In this document: positions 9,356-18,529 of the stretch, piece after piece
Layout: each line of letters opens with the position of its first letter
How positions within the stretch are numbered: position 1 is the stretch's first letter
NCBI RefSeq assembly: GCF_000296465.1
Contig: NZ_JH815204.1
Span: 550,113-614,112 of the forward strand
Direction: 5' to 3'
Source: Barnesiella intestinihominis YIT 11860
GTDB taxonomy: Bacteria > Bacteroidota > Bacteroidia > Bacteroidales > Barnesiellaceae
DNA: 64,000 bases
The notes under the pieces: generated by a model
The model's database searches: none
The model's input: the letters and a program-made list of their open reading frames with translations, nothing else
Told to the model about the DNA's origin: nothing
Program-made: the position numbers and the translations under genes

Positions 9356-10141
9356 ATGGGTGATGTTTTGAGAGTTTCGTTGATACAGACCGATATTGTT
9401 TGGGAGGATAAAAGAGCTAATTTAGACAAGTATGCCACAATCCTTTCCCATATAACGGGAGACTGCGATTTGGTGGTTTTTCCCGAGATGTTTACGACCG
9501 GTTTTTCCATGCGTGCGGAAGATTTGGCAGAGTGTATCGATGGAGAAACTATTACCGAGGTAAAGAAATGGTCTCGAAATTATAATGTGGCGATAGCCGG
9601 TAGTTTTATTGCTCGGGCTGGTAATGTTTGTTTTAATAGGGGATTTTTTATCGAGCCCGATGGATCGGAACACTATTATGATAAGAGACATTTATTCCGA
9701 ATGGGAGAAGAAGGTCGTCATTTTGTCTCAGGGTCGGAAAAGCTTATAGTAAATTATAGAGGCTGGAATATTTGTTTGCTCGTTTGTTATGATTTGCGTT
9801 TTCCCGTTTGGTGTAGAAATGTAGGTAACGAATATGATTTGCTGTTATTTGTGGCAAATTGGCCTCAATCCCGTTCGTATGCTTGGAGAAATTTGTTAAT
9901 AGCCCGGGCTATCGAAAATGCGGCTTATGTTTGTGGCGTGAACAGAATCGGGCAAGACGAAACATCGATGGTTTATAGAGGAGATACGATGGCAATAGGG
10001 GTTAAAGGCGAAGTTATCGCAGAATCAGAACCGTTTGTGCCCCAAGTAGTAAATGTGGAATTGGATTTATCTAAATTAAAGTCTTTTCGGGAAAAGTTCC
10101 CGGTTTGGAAAGATGCCGATGAATTTGTGTTGAAAAAATAA
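9356..10141 (+). CDS. Nitrilase-superfamily amidase, YafV/Nit2-like omega-amidase
   Basis: Predicted C-N hydrolase of the omega-amidase group, which hydrolyses 2-oxoglutaramate or 2-oxosuccinamate formed by transamination of glutamine or asparagine. The Glu-Lys-Cys triad is visible as E44 in FPEMFTTGF, K near 109 in DKRHLFRMGEE and C near 144 in LLVCYDLRFP. The length of 261 residues matches YafV. Start ATG at 9356 lies 12 bases after the upstream terminator. No promoter with both boxes is evident in the short gap, so expression may need an internal promoter or readthrough. Exact substrate is inferred from family only. Confidence 0.88.
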   Translation: MGDVLRVSLIQTDIVWEDKRANLDKYATILSHITGDCDLVVFPEMFTTGFSMRAEDLAECIDGETITEVKKWSRNYNVAIAGSFIARAGNVCFNRGFFIEPDGSEHYYDKRHLFRMGEEGRHFVSGSEKLIVNYRGWNICLLVCYDLRFPVWCRNVGNEYDLLLFVANWPQSRSYAWRNLLIARAIENAAYVCGVNRIGQDETSMVYRGDTMAIGVKGEVIAESEPFVPQVVNVELDLSKLKSFREKFPVWKDADEFVLKK

Positions 10142-10161
10142 CGAATTATTTTTTCAACACA
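10126..10161 (+). terminator. Terminator overlapping the amidase stop codon
   Basis: Perfect 16-base arms TGTGTTGAAAAAATAA and TTATTTTTTCAACACA around the loop CGAA. The first arm includes the last codons and the stop of the amidase gene. Confidence 0.75.
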
Positions 10162-10196
10162 AAAAAGAAAGGCAGAGACTCTCCCGAGCCACTGCC
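10161..10196 (-). terminator. Intrinsic terminator of the ABC exporter operon
   Basis: On the minus strand GGCAG, GGCTC, loop GGGA, GAGTC, CTGCC form a stem with one internal T-T mismatch and one G-T pair, followed by TTTCTTTTTT. It abuts the plus-strand terminator of the amidase, so the two convergent units have back-to-back terminators. Confidence 0.8.
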
Positions 10197-10236
10197 AGAA
10201 TTATCGTGTGTAATTTATGAAAGCTGAATAGAGATT

Positions 10237-10629
10237 TTACTCCTTTTTATGTCGTTGTTTGCACTTCCAGATAGTACCTTTGTTTTCTGCATTTTCAAAA
10301 AACTTTTTTACGGCTTCTCGTTTGTGTGGAGGTATCAGCCCTCCGAATTTTAAACAAATGTTACCTTCTTGGTCGTAAACGACGGTCGTGTTTTTGTCGA
10401 ACGCTCTGGGAGTAGTCGCAAAAACGGCGTAGTAGTTTTTCCCGTCTTTTTCATAAAGAGTTATTTGGCATTCTCTTTTCTCGAATTCTTTTTTCCGTTT
10501 TTTCAGCCACGATATTTCATCGACCGGATTGTTGTGTTTTGGGGTTCTTTCCACAATATATTTATTACCGGTACAGGAAAATAGTAATAGCCCACAAAAG
10601 ACAAGAATGAGGTATCGAGAGTTTTTCAT
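10237..10629 (-). CDS. Small lipoprotein cotranscribed with an ABC exporter
   Basis: A 130-residue exported lipoprotein: signal segment YLILVFCGLLLFSC with the lipid-modified cysteine at about residue 19 (LLFSC), followed by a charged domain. It begins 8 bases after the stop of the ABC permease gene and ends before a strong terminator, so it is the last gene of that operon. I do not recognise the mature domain. Its place suggests an accessory or substrate-related role for the exporter, which is inference. Confidence 0.8.
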   Translation of the reverse strand: MKNSRYLILVFCGLLLFSCTGNKYIVERTPKHNNPVDEISWLKKRKKEFEKRECQITLYEKDGKNYYAVFATTPRAFDKNTTVVYDQEGNICLKFGGLIPPHKREAVKKFFENAENKGTIWKCKQRHKKE

Positions 10630-10637
10630 AATGTTTT

Positions 10638-11978
10638 TTATGCCTTATAACGTATCCATTTTATCATTTCTTTGTAGCTGGGCTTTTTGCCATACATGAG
10701 TATTCCCACCCGGTATATTCTTCCGGCTATCCACGCCAGTCCGATGGCAGAACCGTAGAGGATAATCATCGATACTATCAACTCCCATGTAGATACCCCA
10801 AAGGGGATTCTTACCATCATGACGATGGGGGAGGTAAACGGTATCATCGAACACCACATGGCTAACGGTCCGTCGGGATTCTCGGCACTGAATATGCCTG
10901 CATATAGGGCGAAGATGATAATAAAGGTAATGGGAACCATAAATTGTTGCGTATCCGACTCATTATCGACTGCCGATCCTATGGCTGCGAATAAGGAAGC
11001 ATACAGAATATAACCTCCGATAAAGAATAATACGAAACATATGAGCAACTGGGTGAGATTGATACTTCCCAGCATGTTTTGGATTTCTTGCATGGCTCCC
11101 ATTTTTCCTGTGAGTTGAGCTGCATCTACACCGTTCATGTTCCCTGCGACGGCGGTCATGTTTTCGATATTGGCCGTATCCATACCACCGCTAAAAGAGA
11201 AAATCGCTCCCGCAGACAAAAATATCCCGATGATAAAAAGAATCCAAATGCCCAGTTGGGTGAGGCCTACCAGTCCGATACTGGTGATTTTGCCGATCAT
11301 CAGCTCGAAAGGTTTTACCGATGAAACCATTACTTCCACAATTCGGTTGGTTTTTTCCTGCATGACACTCGACATGACTTGGCCTCCGTAGAGCATGAGA
11401 AACATATATATGATCAGTGTCATGGCCATACCGATAACCATGACCATTTCTGATGAGGTTTGTGTTTCGGCGCCGTCTTCTTCCAAGCGTATAGTGTCGA
11501 CATGTAGGTTTATGTCGGAATCGTCTATGATTTGTTTGATATTAGGAATATTATATGACAATAATTTCTCGTTTTTCAAAAACTCTTCCATTTGCGACGT
11601 GATCATCGACTCGCAGCTGTTCGTTATTTGCTTTTGAGAGTAGATGGTCATACCTTTGGGATTGTTCAACAGATTATCTTTGATAATAATGTAAGCATAG
11701 GGTTGGGATTCTTCGGCTCGCATTTCCGCCGGGTTGAGTATTCCCTGCGTATAGGTGAACTGGTATTCTTCGGAGTTTTCGTAAATATTCTTGTAAAGAC
11801 CGGTTTGGTCTATAATGGCTATTTGTCTGACTTCATCGCTCGATAGTTGTGCGAGCCAAATAGGTGCGAATATCAAGGCGACCATGACAATCGGTGAGAG
11901 TATCGTCATTAAGATGAACGATTTTTTTTGGACGCGAGTCAGATATTCGCGTTCTATAATAAGAGATATTTTACTCAT
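10638..11978 (-). CDS. ABC-2 type exporter permease (NatB-like)
   Basis: Membrane subunit of an ABC-2 exporter. One N-terminal membrane helix (about residues 20-42) is followed by a large extracytoplasmic domain (to about 170) and a bundle of about five helices, including one near 180-200 and QLLICFVLFFIGGYILYASL near 310, the topology of NatB/YhaP permeases. Length 446. The ATPase gene lies 11 bases upstream and the lipoprotein gene 8 bases downstream. Substrate unknown; sodium, drug or peptide export are known in the family. Confidence 0.9.
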   Translation of the reverse strand: MSKISLIIEREYLTRVQKKSFILMTILSPIVMVALIFAPIWLAQLSSDEVRQIAIIDQTGLYKNIYENSEEYQFTYTQGILNPAEMRAEESQPYAYIIIKDNLLNNPKGMTIYSQKQITNSCESMITSQMEEFLKNEKLLSYNIPNIKQIIDDSDINLHVDTIRLEEDGAETQTSSEMVMVIGMAMTLIIYMFLMLYGGQVMSSVMQEKTNRIVEVMVSSVKPFELMIGKITSIGLVGLTQLGIWILFIIGIFLSAGAIFSFSGGMDTANIENMTAVAGNMNGVDAAQLTGKMGAMQEIQNMLGSINLTQLLICFVLFFIGGYILYASLFAAIGSAVDNESDTQQFMVPITFIIIFALYAGIFSAENPDGPLAMWCSMIPFTSPIVMMVRIPFGVSTWELIVSMIILYGSAIGLAWIAGRIYRVGILMYGKKPSYKEMIKWIRYKA

Positions 11979-11989
11979 AATATTCAGAT

Positions 11990-12922
11990 TTACTTGATGT
12001 TTGTATTTTCTTTAAGAGCCGATTCTCCCACGGTTTCAATAAAAATTTCGTTCATGGTGGGCAGAATCTCTTCAAATCCCGATAACTGGCATTGTAGCGT
12101 GAGCAGGGAGATGAGTTCGTTGTTGCTCATTTGGGCATTTCGTTTACGCAGTGTATATGTAAAATTGGCGTGTCGTTCTTTTGTCTCCAATATTTCATAT
12201 AGATCGTTGCTTTGCAGATTCCCTCGTTGTACTTCGATTTTGAAGAGATGTTTTTTGTGCTGTTCGCGAATATTGTTTATTTCGCCTTGTAAGACGACAT
12301 GCGAACGATTGATGAGGCTGATCTCGTCGCAGAGCTCTTCGACAGATCCCATATTGTGGGTAGAGAATATGATCGTAGCGCCTTTGTCTCTCATTTCGAG
12401 AATTTCTTGTTTCAACAGATTGGCATTGACGGGGTCGAAACCACTGAACGGCTCGTCAAAAATCAGTAGTTTGGGGTTATGCATAACGGTAGTGATAAAT
12501 TGTATTTTCTGTTGCATACCTTTTGAGAGCTCTTCTATTTTTTTCTTTTCCCAACCTTTTATGTCGAATTTGTTCAGCCAATATTTCATGCCTTCTTTGG
12601 CATCGTTTTTCGATAATCCTTTCAATTGAGCCAAGTATAAAATTTGTTCTCCTACCTTCATCTTTTTGTAGAGTCCACGTTCTTCGGGTAGGTAACCGAT
12701 GTGTTCCACATCTGAGGGGTGTAAAGGGCGCCCTTTTATTAAAACTTCGCCTTCGTCGGGTGCTGTAATTTGGTTGATAATACGGATTAACGTTGTTTTC
12801 CCGGCTCCATTGGGGCCTAATAGTCCGTAAATGCCGTTTTCGGGAACATGTACGGTAACATTGTCGAGAGCCCGATGAGAAGCATATTGTTTAACAATGT
12901 GGTTGGCTTCGAGGTAATACAT
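11990..12922 (-). CDS. ABC transporter ATP-binding protein (NatA-like)
   Basis: Cytoplasmic ATPase partner of the downstream ABC-2 permease. Walker A GPNGAGKTT (residues 36-44), signature LSKGMQQ (about 133), Walker B LLIFDEP (about 152) and the switch histidine in FSTHN are all present. The extra C-terminal region after residue 225 is usual for NatA/CcmA-type ATPases. Length 310. First gene of a three-gene operon (ATPase, permease, lipoprotein). Confidence 0.93.
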   Translation of the reverse strand: MYYLEANHIVKQYASHRALDNVTVHVPENGIYGLLGPNGAGKTTLIRIINQITAPDEGEVLIKGRPLHPSDVEHIGYLPEERGLYKKMKVGEQILYLAQLKGLSKNDAKEGMKYWLNKFDIKGWEKKKIEELSKGMQQKIQFITTVMHNPKLLIFDEPFSGFDPVNANLLKQEILEMRDKGATIIFSTHNMGSVEELCDEISLINRSHVVLQGEINNIREQHKKHLFKIEVQRGNLQSNDLYEILETKERHANFTYTLRKRNAQMSNNELISLLTLQCQLSGFEEILPTMNEIFIETVGESALKENTNIK

Positions 12923-13044
12923 AGCTTTAATTTGAATAATAGGTGTGTTATTGACGGAACAAAGGAATATATAAAATTTTAATTATACAATAAAAATGAT
13001 AAAATTTTATTGTTTTTCGATAAATAAATATTGAATTGTATATA

Positions 13045-15288
13045 TTATTTAGGAGAAATAATGCGATCTCCTATTTGTTTGGCCAAAGTGGTTCTCAATT
13101 GATTTAATTCTACATTCTGTTCCATTAGTTCGATTATCTTTTCATTATCTTTATTTTGTGTGGCTTCTTTTATTTTTTCCTGTATTTGTTTGATCGTCTG
13201 TTCGAGAATAGCATTTTTTAATTCATAAATAGCTCGCGGAATGAGTTCCCATAGTCTATCGGATTCGGTCTCTACTTTTTGATACTTGGTGTGTACTTTA
13301 CTCAACTGGTATTTATCGCTGACTAAATCTACGGCTAATAAACTTATTTGAGTGTCGGGGTAGGTCGTAAAATAACGTTCGAGAAAATTGCTTTCGAAAG
13401 TTTGTAACTCTTCTTCCATTTGCTCGGTTATATTTTCTCGTGCTTCGGCCTCCTTTCTTTGTTTGTCGGTAATATCGCCGTTTTCTAAACGAATTTGTTC
13501 GATTATCTTATTTATTTGGTCTTGGACTTTCGGTAATAGCTCTTGTCGCAAAGAAGAGACTTGCTGCGCAACGTGTTCGCGCTGTTGGGAAGCCAGTTCT
13601 ATAATATGTTTATAGAGAGGGTTGCTGAATGCGATATTATCGATCGCGAGTTCTTCGACAATATACTCCCATACTTTTTGCCAAGTACCCGTGGCCGTTT
13701 CGAATAAATCACGGTAACCATATCGTACGACGTAACGGATTAATTCTCGTTCATATTTATCTAAGGGTGATCTATTTTCTCTTTTTGACGATAAAGAGGT
13801 AGGGGTAGGGAGGGGGATATTTTTATCTGTTTCCGGTATTTCTGATGAGACAGGTGTTGCACCCTCTGCGTCGGAGACTTGATTTACAGATATATTATTT
13901 CCAAAAGAGTCCTGGATCACAGCCGGTCTCACCGTCTGCGATTGGGAAGATTGATATCGGTCTCGGGTAGATTGTTGTTCTGCCCGTTGTTGTCGCATTT
14001 TGTTCAATTCGAATAAAAGGACTTGTTCGTCGATTTGTAATAACCGACTGCATTCTTGCACGTAAACCGATCTTACAATGGTATCGGGTATAAGTGAAAT
14101 ACTTTGTACGATATTCGAAATGATACCGGCCCGTTTTATAGGGTCTTCTCCGGCATCTTCCAATAGTAATTGAGTTTTGAATCGGATAAAATCCGTTTCA
14201 TGTGATTTTATATATTGGGTAAATGATTCGGCACTTTGGCTTTTGGAGAAAGAGTCGGGGTCTTCGCCATCGGGAAGTAAGACGACCTTGATGTTAAGTC
14301 CCTCTTGAAGTATCAGGTCTATACCTCGCAGTGACGCTTTTATGCCCGGAGCATCACCATCGTATAGAACTGTGATGTTTTCGGTAAATCGATGTATCAA
14401 TCGTATTTGTCCGGGAGTCAATGCGGTTCCTGAGGAGGCTACGACATTTTCAATGCCGGATTGATGCATGGATAATACGTCGGTATATCCTTCTACCAGA
14501 TAACAACATTTCTCTTTTTCGATAGCTCGTTTAGCTTGGAAAATACCGTATAGTTCATTACTCTTGTGATAAATGTCCGATTCGGGAGAATTGAAATATT
14601 TACTGATTTTTACACCCGATTTGAGAATTCGGCCTCCGAATGCGACGACTTTCCCCGACACACTATATACTGGAAACATCACTCTTCCGGCAAACAGGTC
14701 GTAAATACGGTTGTTTTGACCTTCACGGCAAAGCCCTGTTTTTAATAAATAATCGGTTTTGTAACCTTGTTTCTTAGCTTCTTGTGCAAGTGCATCTCGC
14801 TTTTCAGGAGAGTAGCCCAATCCGAATTTTCGAATAATATCTTCATTAAAGCCTCTTTCTCTGAAATAGGCTAACCCCACAGTGCGTCCCTCTTCGTTTT
14901 CTAATAGCGATTTACTGAAAAAATTTTGAGCGAAAGCGTTGATGATAAACATACTTTCGCGGTCGCTTCTTTTCTGTTTTTCCTCATCGGTCAACTCTTT
15001 CTCATGAATTTCGATATTGTATTTTTTCGCTAAATATTTCAGTGCTTCGTAATACGATAGTTGCTCATGTTCCATAATGAAATGGATCGCACTACCTCCT
15101 TTGCCGCAACTGAAACATTTACAAACACCTTTGGATTGAGATACGCTGAACGAAGGGGTTTTATCATCATGAAACGGACACAACCCCCAATAATTAGCAC
15201 CTCTCTTACGTAGACTTACGAAGTCTGATACTACCTCTACGATATCGGTAGCGGCCATAATTCTATCGATGGTTGCTTGGTCTATCAT
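13045..15288 (-). CDS. dnaG: DNA primase
   Basis: Synthesises RNA primers at the replication fork. N-terminal zinc ribbon C37-x2-H40 ... C58-x2-C61, then the RNA-polymerase core and a TOPRIM domain (VEGYTDVLSMHQSG, about 258; YDGDAPG, about 305). The C-terminal helicase-binding region is long and Gln/Glu-rich. I chose the ATG at 15288 (MIDQATIDRIM): it has AAAAAAGGA directly upstream and matches the family N-terminus. An in-frame ATG 24 codons earlier would add an atypical basic tail. 747 residues. A poorly conserved linker near 430-500 precedes the DnaB-interaction domain. Confidence 0.96.
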   Translation of the reverse strand: MIDQATIDRIMAATDIVEVVSDFVSLRKRGANYWGLCPFHDDKTPSFSVSQSKGVCKCFSCGKGGSAIHFIMEHEQLSYYEALKYLAKKYNIEIHEKELTDEEKQKRSDRESMFIINAFAQNFFSKSLLENEEGRTVGLAYFRERGFNEDIIRKFGLGYSPEKRDALAQEAKKQGYKTDYLLKTGLCREGQNNRIYDLFAGRVMFPVYSVSGKVVAFGGRILKSGVKISKYFNSPESDIYHKSNELYGIFQAKRAIEKEKCCYLVEGYTDVLSMHQSGIENVVASSGTALTPGQIRLIHRFTENITVLYDGDAPGIKASLRGIDLILQEGLNIKVVLLPDGEDPDSFSKSQSAESFTQYIKSHETDFIRFKTQLLLEDAGEDPIKRAGIISNIVQSISLIPDTIVRSVYVQECSRLLQIDEQVLLFELNKMRQQRAEQQSTRDRYQSSQSQTVRPAVIQDSFGNNISVNQVSDAEGATPVSSEIPETDKNIPLPTPTSLSSKRENRSPLDKYERELIRYVVRYGYRDLFETATGTWQKVWEYIVEELAIDNIAFSNPLYKHIIELASQQREHVAQQVSSLRQELLPKVQDQINKIIEQIRLENGDITDKQRKEAEARENITEQMEEELQTFESNFLERYFTTYPDTQISLLAVDLVSDKYQLSKVHTKYQKVETESDRLWELIPRAIYELKNAILEQTIKQIQEKIKEATQNKDNEKIIELMEQNVELNQLRTTLAKQIGDRIISPK

Positions 15289-15469
15289 TCCTTTTTTCTT
15301 TTTCTCCACGAAGATAGTTATTTCTTTGCGATAATAATTGGGGTGATTTATATTTTTCAAACAGGAGTAAATTATAGAAATAAAATGTTTTTTATTGAAT
15401 GAATTTTACTAAAAATATTTGTTCAATAACTAAATAATGTTAGCTGTTGAATCTTTTTGAAGCAAAACC

Positions 15470-15500
15470 TTGCTGTCGTATTAGAAAATTCATACATTTG
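15470..15500 (+). promoter_or_regulatory. Consensus promoter in the dnaG-15839 gap
   Basis: TTG at 15470-15472, 20-base spacer, TACATTTG at 15493-15500, a full match to the Bacteroidetes pattern. It faces right, away from dnaG, and points at a short hairpin-terminated stretch. The 550-base gap between dnaG and the next gene (15289-15838) holds this promoter, the hairpin, a second promoter at 15764-15794 and otherwise AT-rich sequence with no gene I can support. Confidence 0.75.
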
Positions 15501-15506
15501 CAATGT

Positions 15507-15573
15507 GTTTTTCATAGTATTAGATTTAAGGTTAATGAAGATTGGTTGTCGTGAGACAACCTTTCCTTTTTTA
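15507..15573 (+). ncRNA. Candidate small RNA or attenuated leader
   Basis: From the predicted start near 15507 the sequence runs about 37 bases to the perfect hairpin GGTTGTC-GTGA-GACAACC (15544-15561), followed by a T-rich tract (TTTCCTTTTTT). A promoter plus terminator with no open reading frame between them defines a ~65-nt transcript. From memory, similar leader sequences recur in Bacteroidales genomes, but I could not check this. It could also be the attenuated 5' leader of the secreted-protein gene 270 bases downstream, though that gene has its own promoter. Confidence 0.5.
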
Positions 15574-15763
15574 AACCCTTTCGTTTTTCTTTATTCCTTT
15601 GTTGATATTTAATGGGAGTTGTCGGTGTATACGAATAGCTGGTGAGATACGCATGATATTCGTTGTATAAGAAGAACTGGGTTTCAGAAATCCTTATGTC
15701 CCTCGACTTATTTTGTTTTTATTGAATATAAATATATATATATTTTATTTTTTTGTTATAAAG

Positions 15764-15794
15764 TTGTACTAGTTCTTTAATATTATTATATTTG
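15764..15794 (+). promoter_or_regulatory. Promoter for the secreted FN3-like protein
   Basis: TTG at 15764-15766, 20-base spacer, TATATTTG at 15787-15794; leader of about 40 bases to the ATG at 15839, with AAAGAAAA before the start. Confidence 0.7.
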
Positions 15795-15838
15795 TAAAGA
15801 GTTTATTCAATGGAAGTAATAATTTTAAAGAAAACAGT

Positions 15839-17095
15839 ATGAAAAAATTTACTTTTTGTGTGGCCTTTGTGGCTTTATCGGTAAGTGCAGGGCTGGCTCG
15901 GTCGCCATTTGTGTTGAGTGATGCAGTTCCTGCGGAGTGCATGTCGATGGAAAAGGTGGATATGCCTATGATGAACAGAGCTATCTCCAAACCGGCTTCT
16001 GCCTTGAAATTTGATTTTGTAAAAGAGAATCGAAAACATCTGATGAAAAAAGATGCACAAATTGCTGCGTTAGCTGCACCGGAAGCTCTACCTGCAACGA
16101 ATGTATCGGATGTCGGATTTGTAGCGAATTGGAACACGGTTTCCGGGGCGAATTATTATTCGGTACAAACTTACAGGCATTTTACGACTACGCAAGATGT
16201 TGATTATATTTCCTTGTATGAGGATTTTTATTTTGCAGAAGCTGTTCCGGAGGAGTTTACCAATTATCTTGATGGCTATACCTACCGTTGGGACTGGATT
16301 CTTTTTTATGGAAAGATAGGGGATCAGTCTATTATATTCCCTCAAACTTCTTCTAAGGGGCAGACTGAATTACAAACTCCGGAGATGGATTTTAGCGGTG
16401 AGGGTGAAAATGAAACTGTTTATTTCGGTATTACGGCCGAAGGTGCTGTGGGTGATAAAATAGGGATTGGCTATTACTATATAGATGCTGATGGGAATGA
16501 TCAATCTATGTCATTTGGAACAATTTCTTTTGAAGAGACGACATTGGAGGGTATGTATAAGGTAGAAGTGCCGTCAAGCGAGTCTGCCGGATTTTATTTG
16601 TATACTGTTGGGGCAATGCAGAATACAGGCGATGTGAAATTAAAGACTTTTTTGGTATCGCGAGATTTCACTGCGGGTACTGAATTTATGGAGGTGTATG
16701 ATTATCGACAAACTCCCGAGACTTCTGCCACTTTCTTTACCATAGAAAAAGATATCGAGACAGAAGGTGTTGTCGATGAGTTTGCATATGCTGTGATAGC
16801 TCTTGATGTAAATATGCAAACCGGAAATGTTAATGACAACTCAGATCCGTCCGAAATTATTTTCGTTGGTGAATCCAGCGCTGTTGAGGGATTGAAGGCC
16901 AGCAGAGAAAAGATCTTTATACACGACAAGTTGCACGTCGTATTGGATAAACCGGAAACGGTGAGTGTATATAATATGGCTGGTGTATTGGTTGCTTCTT
17001 ATGAGGGGGGCGAAGGCGACAATGAGTTTTCGTTGTCCGCTTCCGGAGTCTATATCGTAAAGGCCGGTAATACGATTGCCAAAGTAATGAAGTAA
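15839..17095 (+). CDS. Secreted FN3-like protein with C-terminal sorting-type tail
   Basis: A 418-residue exported protein. Signal peptide MKKFTFCVAFVALSVSAGLA; a fibronectin-III-like stretch with the pattern VGFVANWNTVSGANYYSV (about residues 98-115); an acidic beta-rich middle; and a final ~70 residues that read as a short sorting-type beta-sandwich (VSVYNMAGVLVASYEGG ... SGVYIVKAGNTIAKVMK). Such tails are characteristic of type IX secretion cargo in Bacteroidetes, though some species have them without a full type IX system. No enzyme motif is visible. Likely an outer-membrane-surface or extracellular adhesion or binding protein. Own promoter; ends at a bidirectional terminator. Confidence 0.82.
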   Translation: MKKFTFCVAFVALSVSAGLARSPFVLSDAVPAECMSMEKVDMPMMNRAISKPASALKFDFVKENRKHLMKKDAQIAALAAPEALPATNVSDVGFVANWNTVSGANYYSVQTYRHFTTTQDVDYISLYEDFYFAEAVPEEFTNYLDGYTYRWDWILFYGKIGDQSIIFPQTSSKGQTELQTPEMDFSGEGENETVYFGITAEGAVGDKIGIGYYYIDADGNDQSMSFGTISFEETTLEGMYKVEVPSSESAGFYLYTVGAMQNTGDVKLKTFLVSRDFTAGTEFMEVYDYRQTPETSATFFTIEKDIETEGVVDEFAYAVIALDVNMQTGNVNDNSDPSEIIFVGESSAVEGLKASREKIFIHDKLHVVLDKPETVSVYNMAGVLVASYEGGEGDNEFSLSASGVYIVKAGNTIAKVMK

Positions 17096-17113
17096 GATTG
17101 AGTTTGATTAAAT

Positions 17114-17154
17114 ATAAAGAAAGGCTTCCTGCGTTACGGGAAGCCTTTCTTTAT
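17114..17154. terminator. Bidirectional terminator between convergent genes
   Basis: Arms AAAGAAAGGCTTCC and GGAAGCCTTTCTTT around a loop of about 9 bases, with AT-rich flanks on both sides. It serves the secreted-protein gene (plus) and lpdA (minus), which converge here. Confidence 0.88.
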
Positions 17155-17166
17155 GGTAGATGGTGT

Positions 17167-18516
17167 TTAGAATTCCCGGGCACACTCTTGCAGAATTTCC
17201 GAAAGGGTGGGGTGTGCATGTATCATTTCTTTTAATTGGGCTACGGTCGTTTCTCTGTTCATGAGGGCAGATACTTCCTGCACTAAATCGGCTGCATGAG
17301 CTCCGAATATATGTGCTCCTATGATTTTTCCGTTTTCATCGGCTATGAGTTTGCACAGACCGTTAGGCTCTCCCATACTGATGGCTTTTCCATTGGCTCG
17401 GAACAAAGTTTTTTTTACCGTGAACGGTACGCCGCGTTGTTTGCATTCCTCTTCGGTGAGTCCCACCATACCGGCTTCTGGACGAGTGAAAACAGCCGCA
17501 GGAATGATGTCGAGCTTTATTCTATTGTCGATACCGAGAATGTGGTCGATTACTTTGCGACCTTGAAAAGATGCGGCGTGGGCAAGCATGCAATGACCGT
17601 TTACATCTCCTATGGCATAGATCCCGGGGATATTGGTTCGGAGCGTATCGTCGGTTTCGATTCCTTTGGGCGAATATCGTATACCGGCATTATCCAGCCC
17701 TATGCTCTCTACTCTTGGGCTTCGACCTACGGCAATCAGGACGATGTCGGCCTCGGTGGAGCATTCTTTACCTTTGTGGGTGTAGTGCACGAGCAGTTGT
17801 GCTCCGCTTCGTTCAATCGATTCGACGGCAGCTTGGTTGTAAAATTCGATACCCCGTTTGGATAGTACTTGTTTCAGACGCTTACTGATGTCGCTGTCGA
17901 AGTTGGGAAGAATTTCTTTGGCGTATTCGAGCATGGTGACCGTGCTGCCGAAACTACGGAAGATAGAGGCGAATTCGAGCCCGATGACTCCGGCTCCAAT
18001 GATACACAGTTTTTGGGGAATATGGTCGATGTCGAGCATTTCGGTCGAAGTGAGTACGCCGGGTAGGTCACAACCTTCGATCGGAGGTCTTTTGGCTGTC
18101 GAGCCGGTAGCGATGAGTATGTGTGCGGCGGTATATTTCTCACCCGATTCCGATATTACCGTATGTGCATCGAACAGTTCGGCACGTTCGGAAATGTAGG
18201 TGATAAGTTTGTGCTTCAATAGAAATTCTATGCCCGATGTCAGTTGGGCGACAACCTCGTTTTTCCGTTCCATGATACGTCGGAAATCGATTGTCGGGGC
18301 AGAAACATGGAATCCCCATGTATCGCAATCGGTTATTGTATCGGCTATTTCGGCGCTACGGCAAAGGCATTTTGTAGGAATACAGCCTTCGTGGAGGCAG
18401 GTTCCCCCTGCTTTCCGCTGTTCGAACAAGGTTACACTCAGCCCCTTTTTCGCTGCGTATACGGCCGTTTCGTAACCTCCGGGGCCGGCTCCGATGATGA
18501 TGACATCGCTGTTCAT
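17167..18516 (-). CDS. lpdA: Dihydrolipoyl dehydrogenase (E3 / L-protein)
   Basis: Reoxidises dihydrolipoyl-GcvH with NAD. FAD-binding GAGPGG at residues 9-14, redox-active disulfide C40-x4-C45 in GGTCLHEGCIPTK, a second nucleotide fold GAGVIGLEFA, and the C-terminal catalytic HAHPTLSE. Length 449 is short (most are 460-475) but all blocks are present. It is the last gene of the glycine-cleavage cluster. A strong intrinsic terminator sits only 13 bases before its start codon, which would reduce its transcription relative to gcvPB unless read through. Confidence 0.96.
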   Translation of the reverse strand: MNSDVIIIGAGPGGYETAVYAAKKGLSVTLFEQRKAGGTCLHEGCIPTKCLCRSAEIADTITDCDTWGFHVSAPTIDFRRIMERKNEVVAQLTSGIEFLLKHKLITYISERAELFDAHTVISESGEKYTAAHILIATGSTAKRPPIEGCDLPGVLTSTEMLDIDHIPQKLCIIGAGVIGLEFASIFRSFGSTVTMLEYAKEILPNFDSDISKRLKQVLSKRGIEFYNQAAVESIERSGAQLLVHYTHKGKECSTEADIVLIAVGRSPRVESIGLDNAGIRYSPKGIETDDTLRTNIPGIYAIGDVNGHCMLAHAASFQGRKVIDHILGIDNRIKLDIIPAAVFTRPEAGMVGLTEEECKQRGVPFTVKKTLFRANGKAISMGEPNGLCKLIADENGKIIGAHIFGAHAADLVQEVSALMNRETTVAQLKEMIHAHPTLSEILQECAREF

Positions 18517-18529
18517 ACTTGAATTTTAT

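Noticed and set aside
12986-13012. CAATAAAA/TTTTATTG hairpin after dnaG
   Set aside because: All A-T, expected by chance in this AT-rich gap, and the U-tract is not distinct. Not counted as a terminator.
15289-15360. In-frame extension of dnaG
   Set aside because: The ATG at 15288 has AAAAAAGGA upstream and matches the primase N-terminus.
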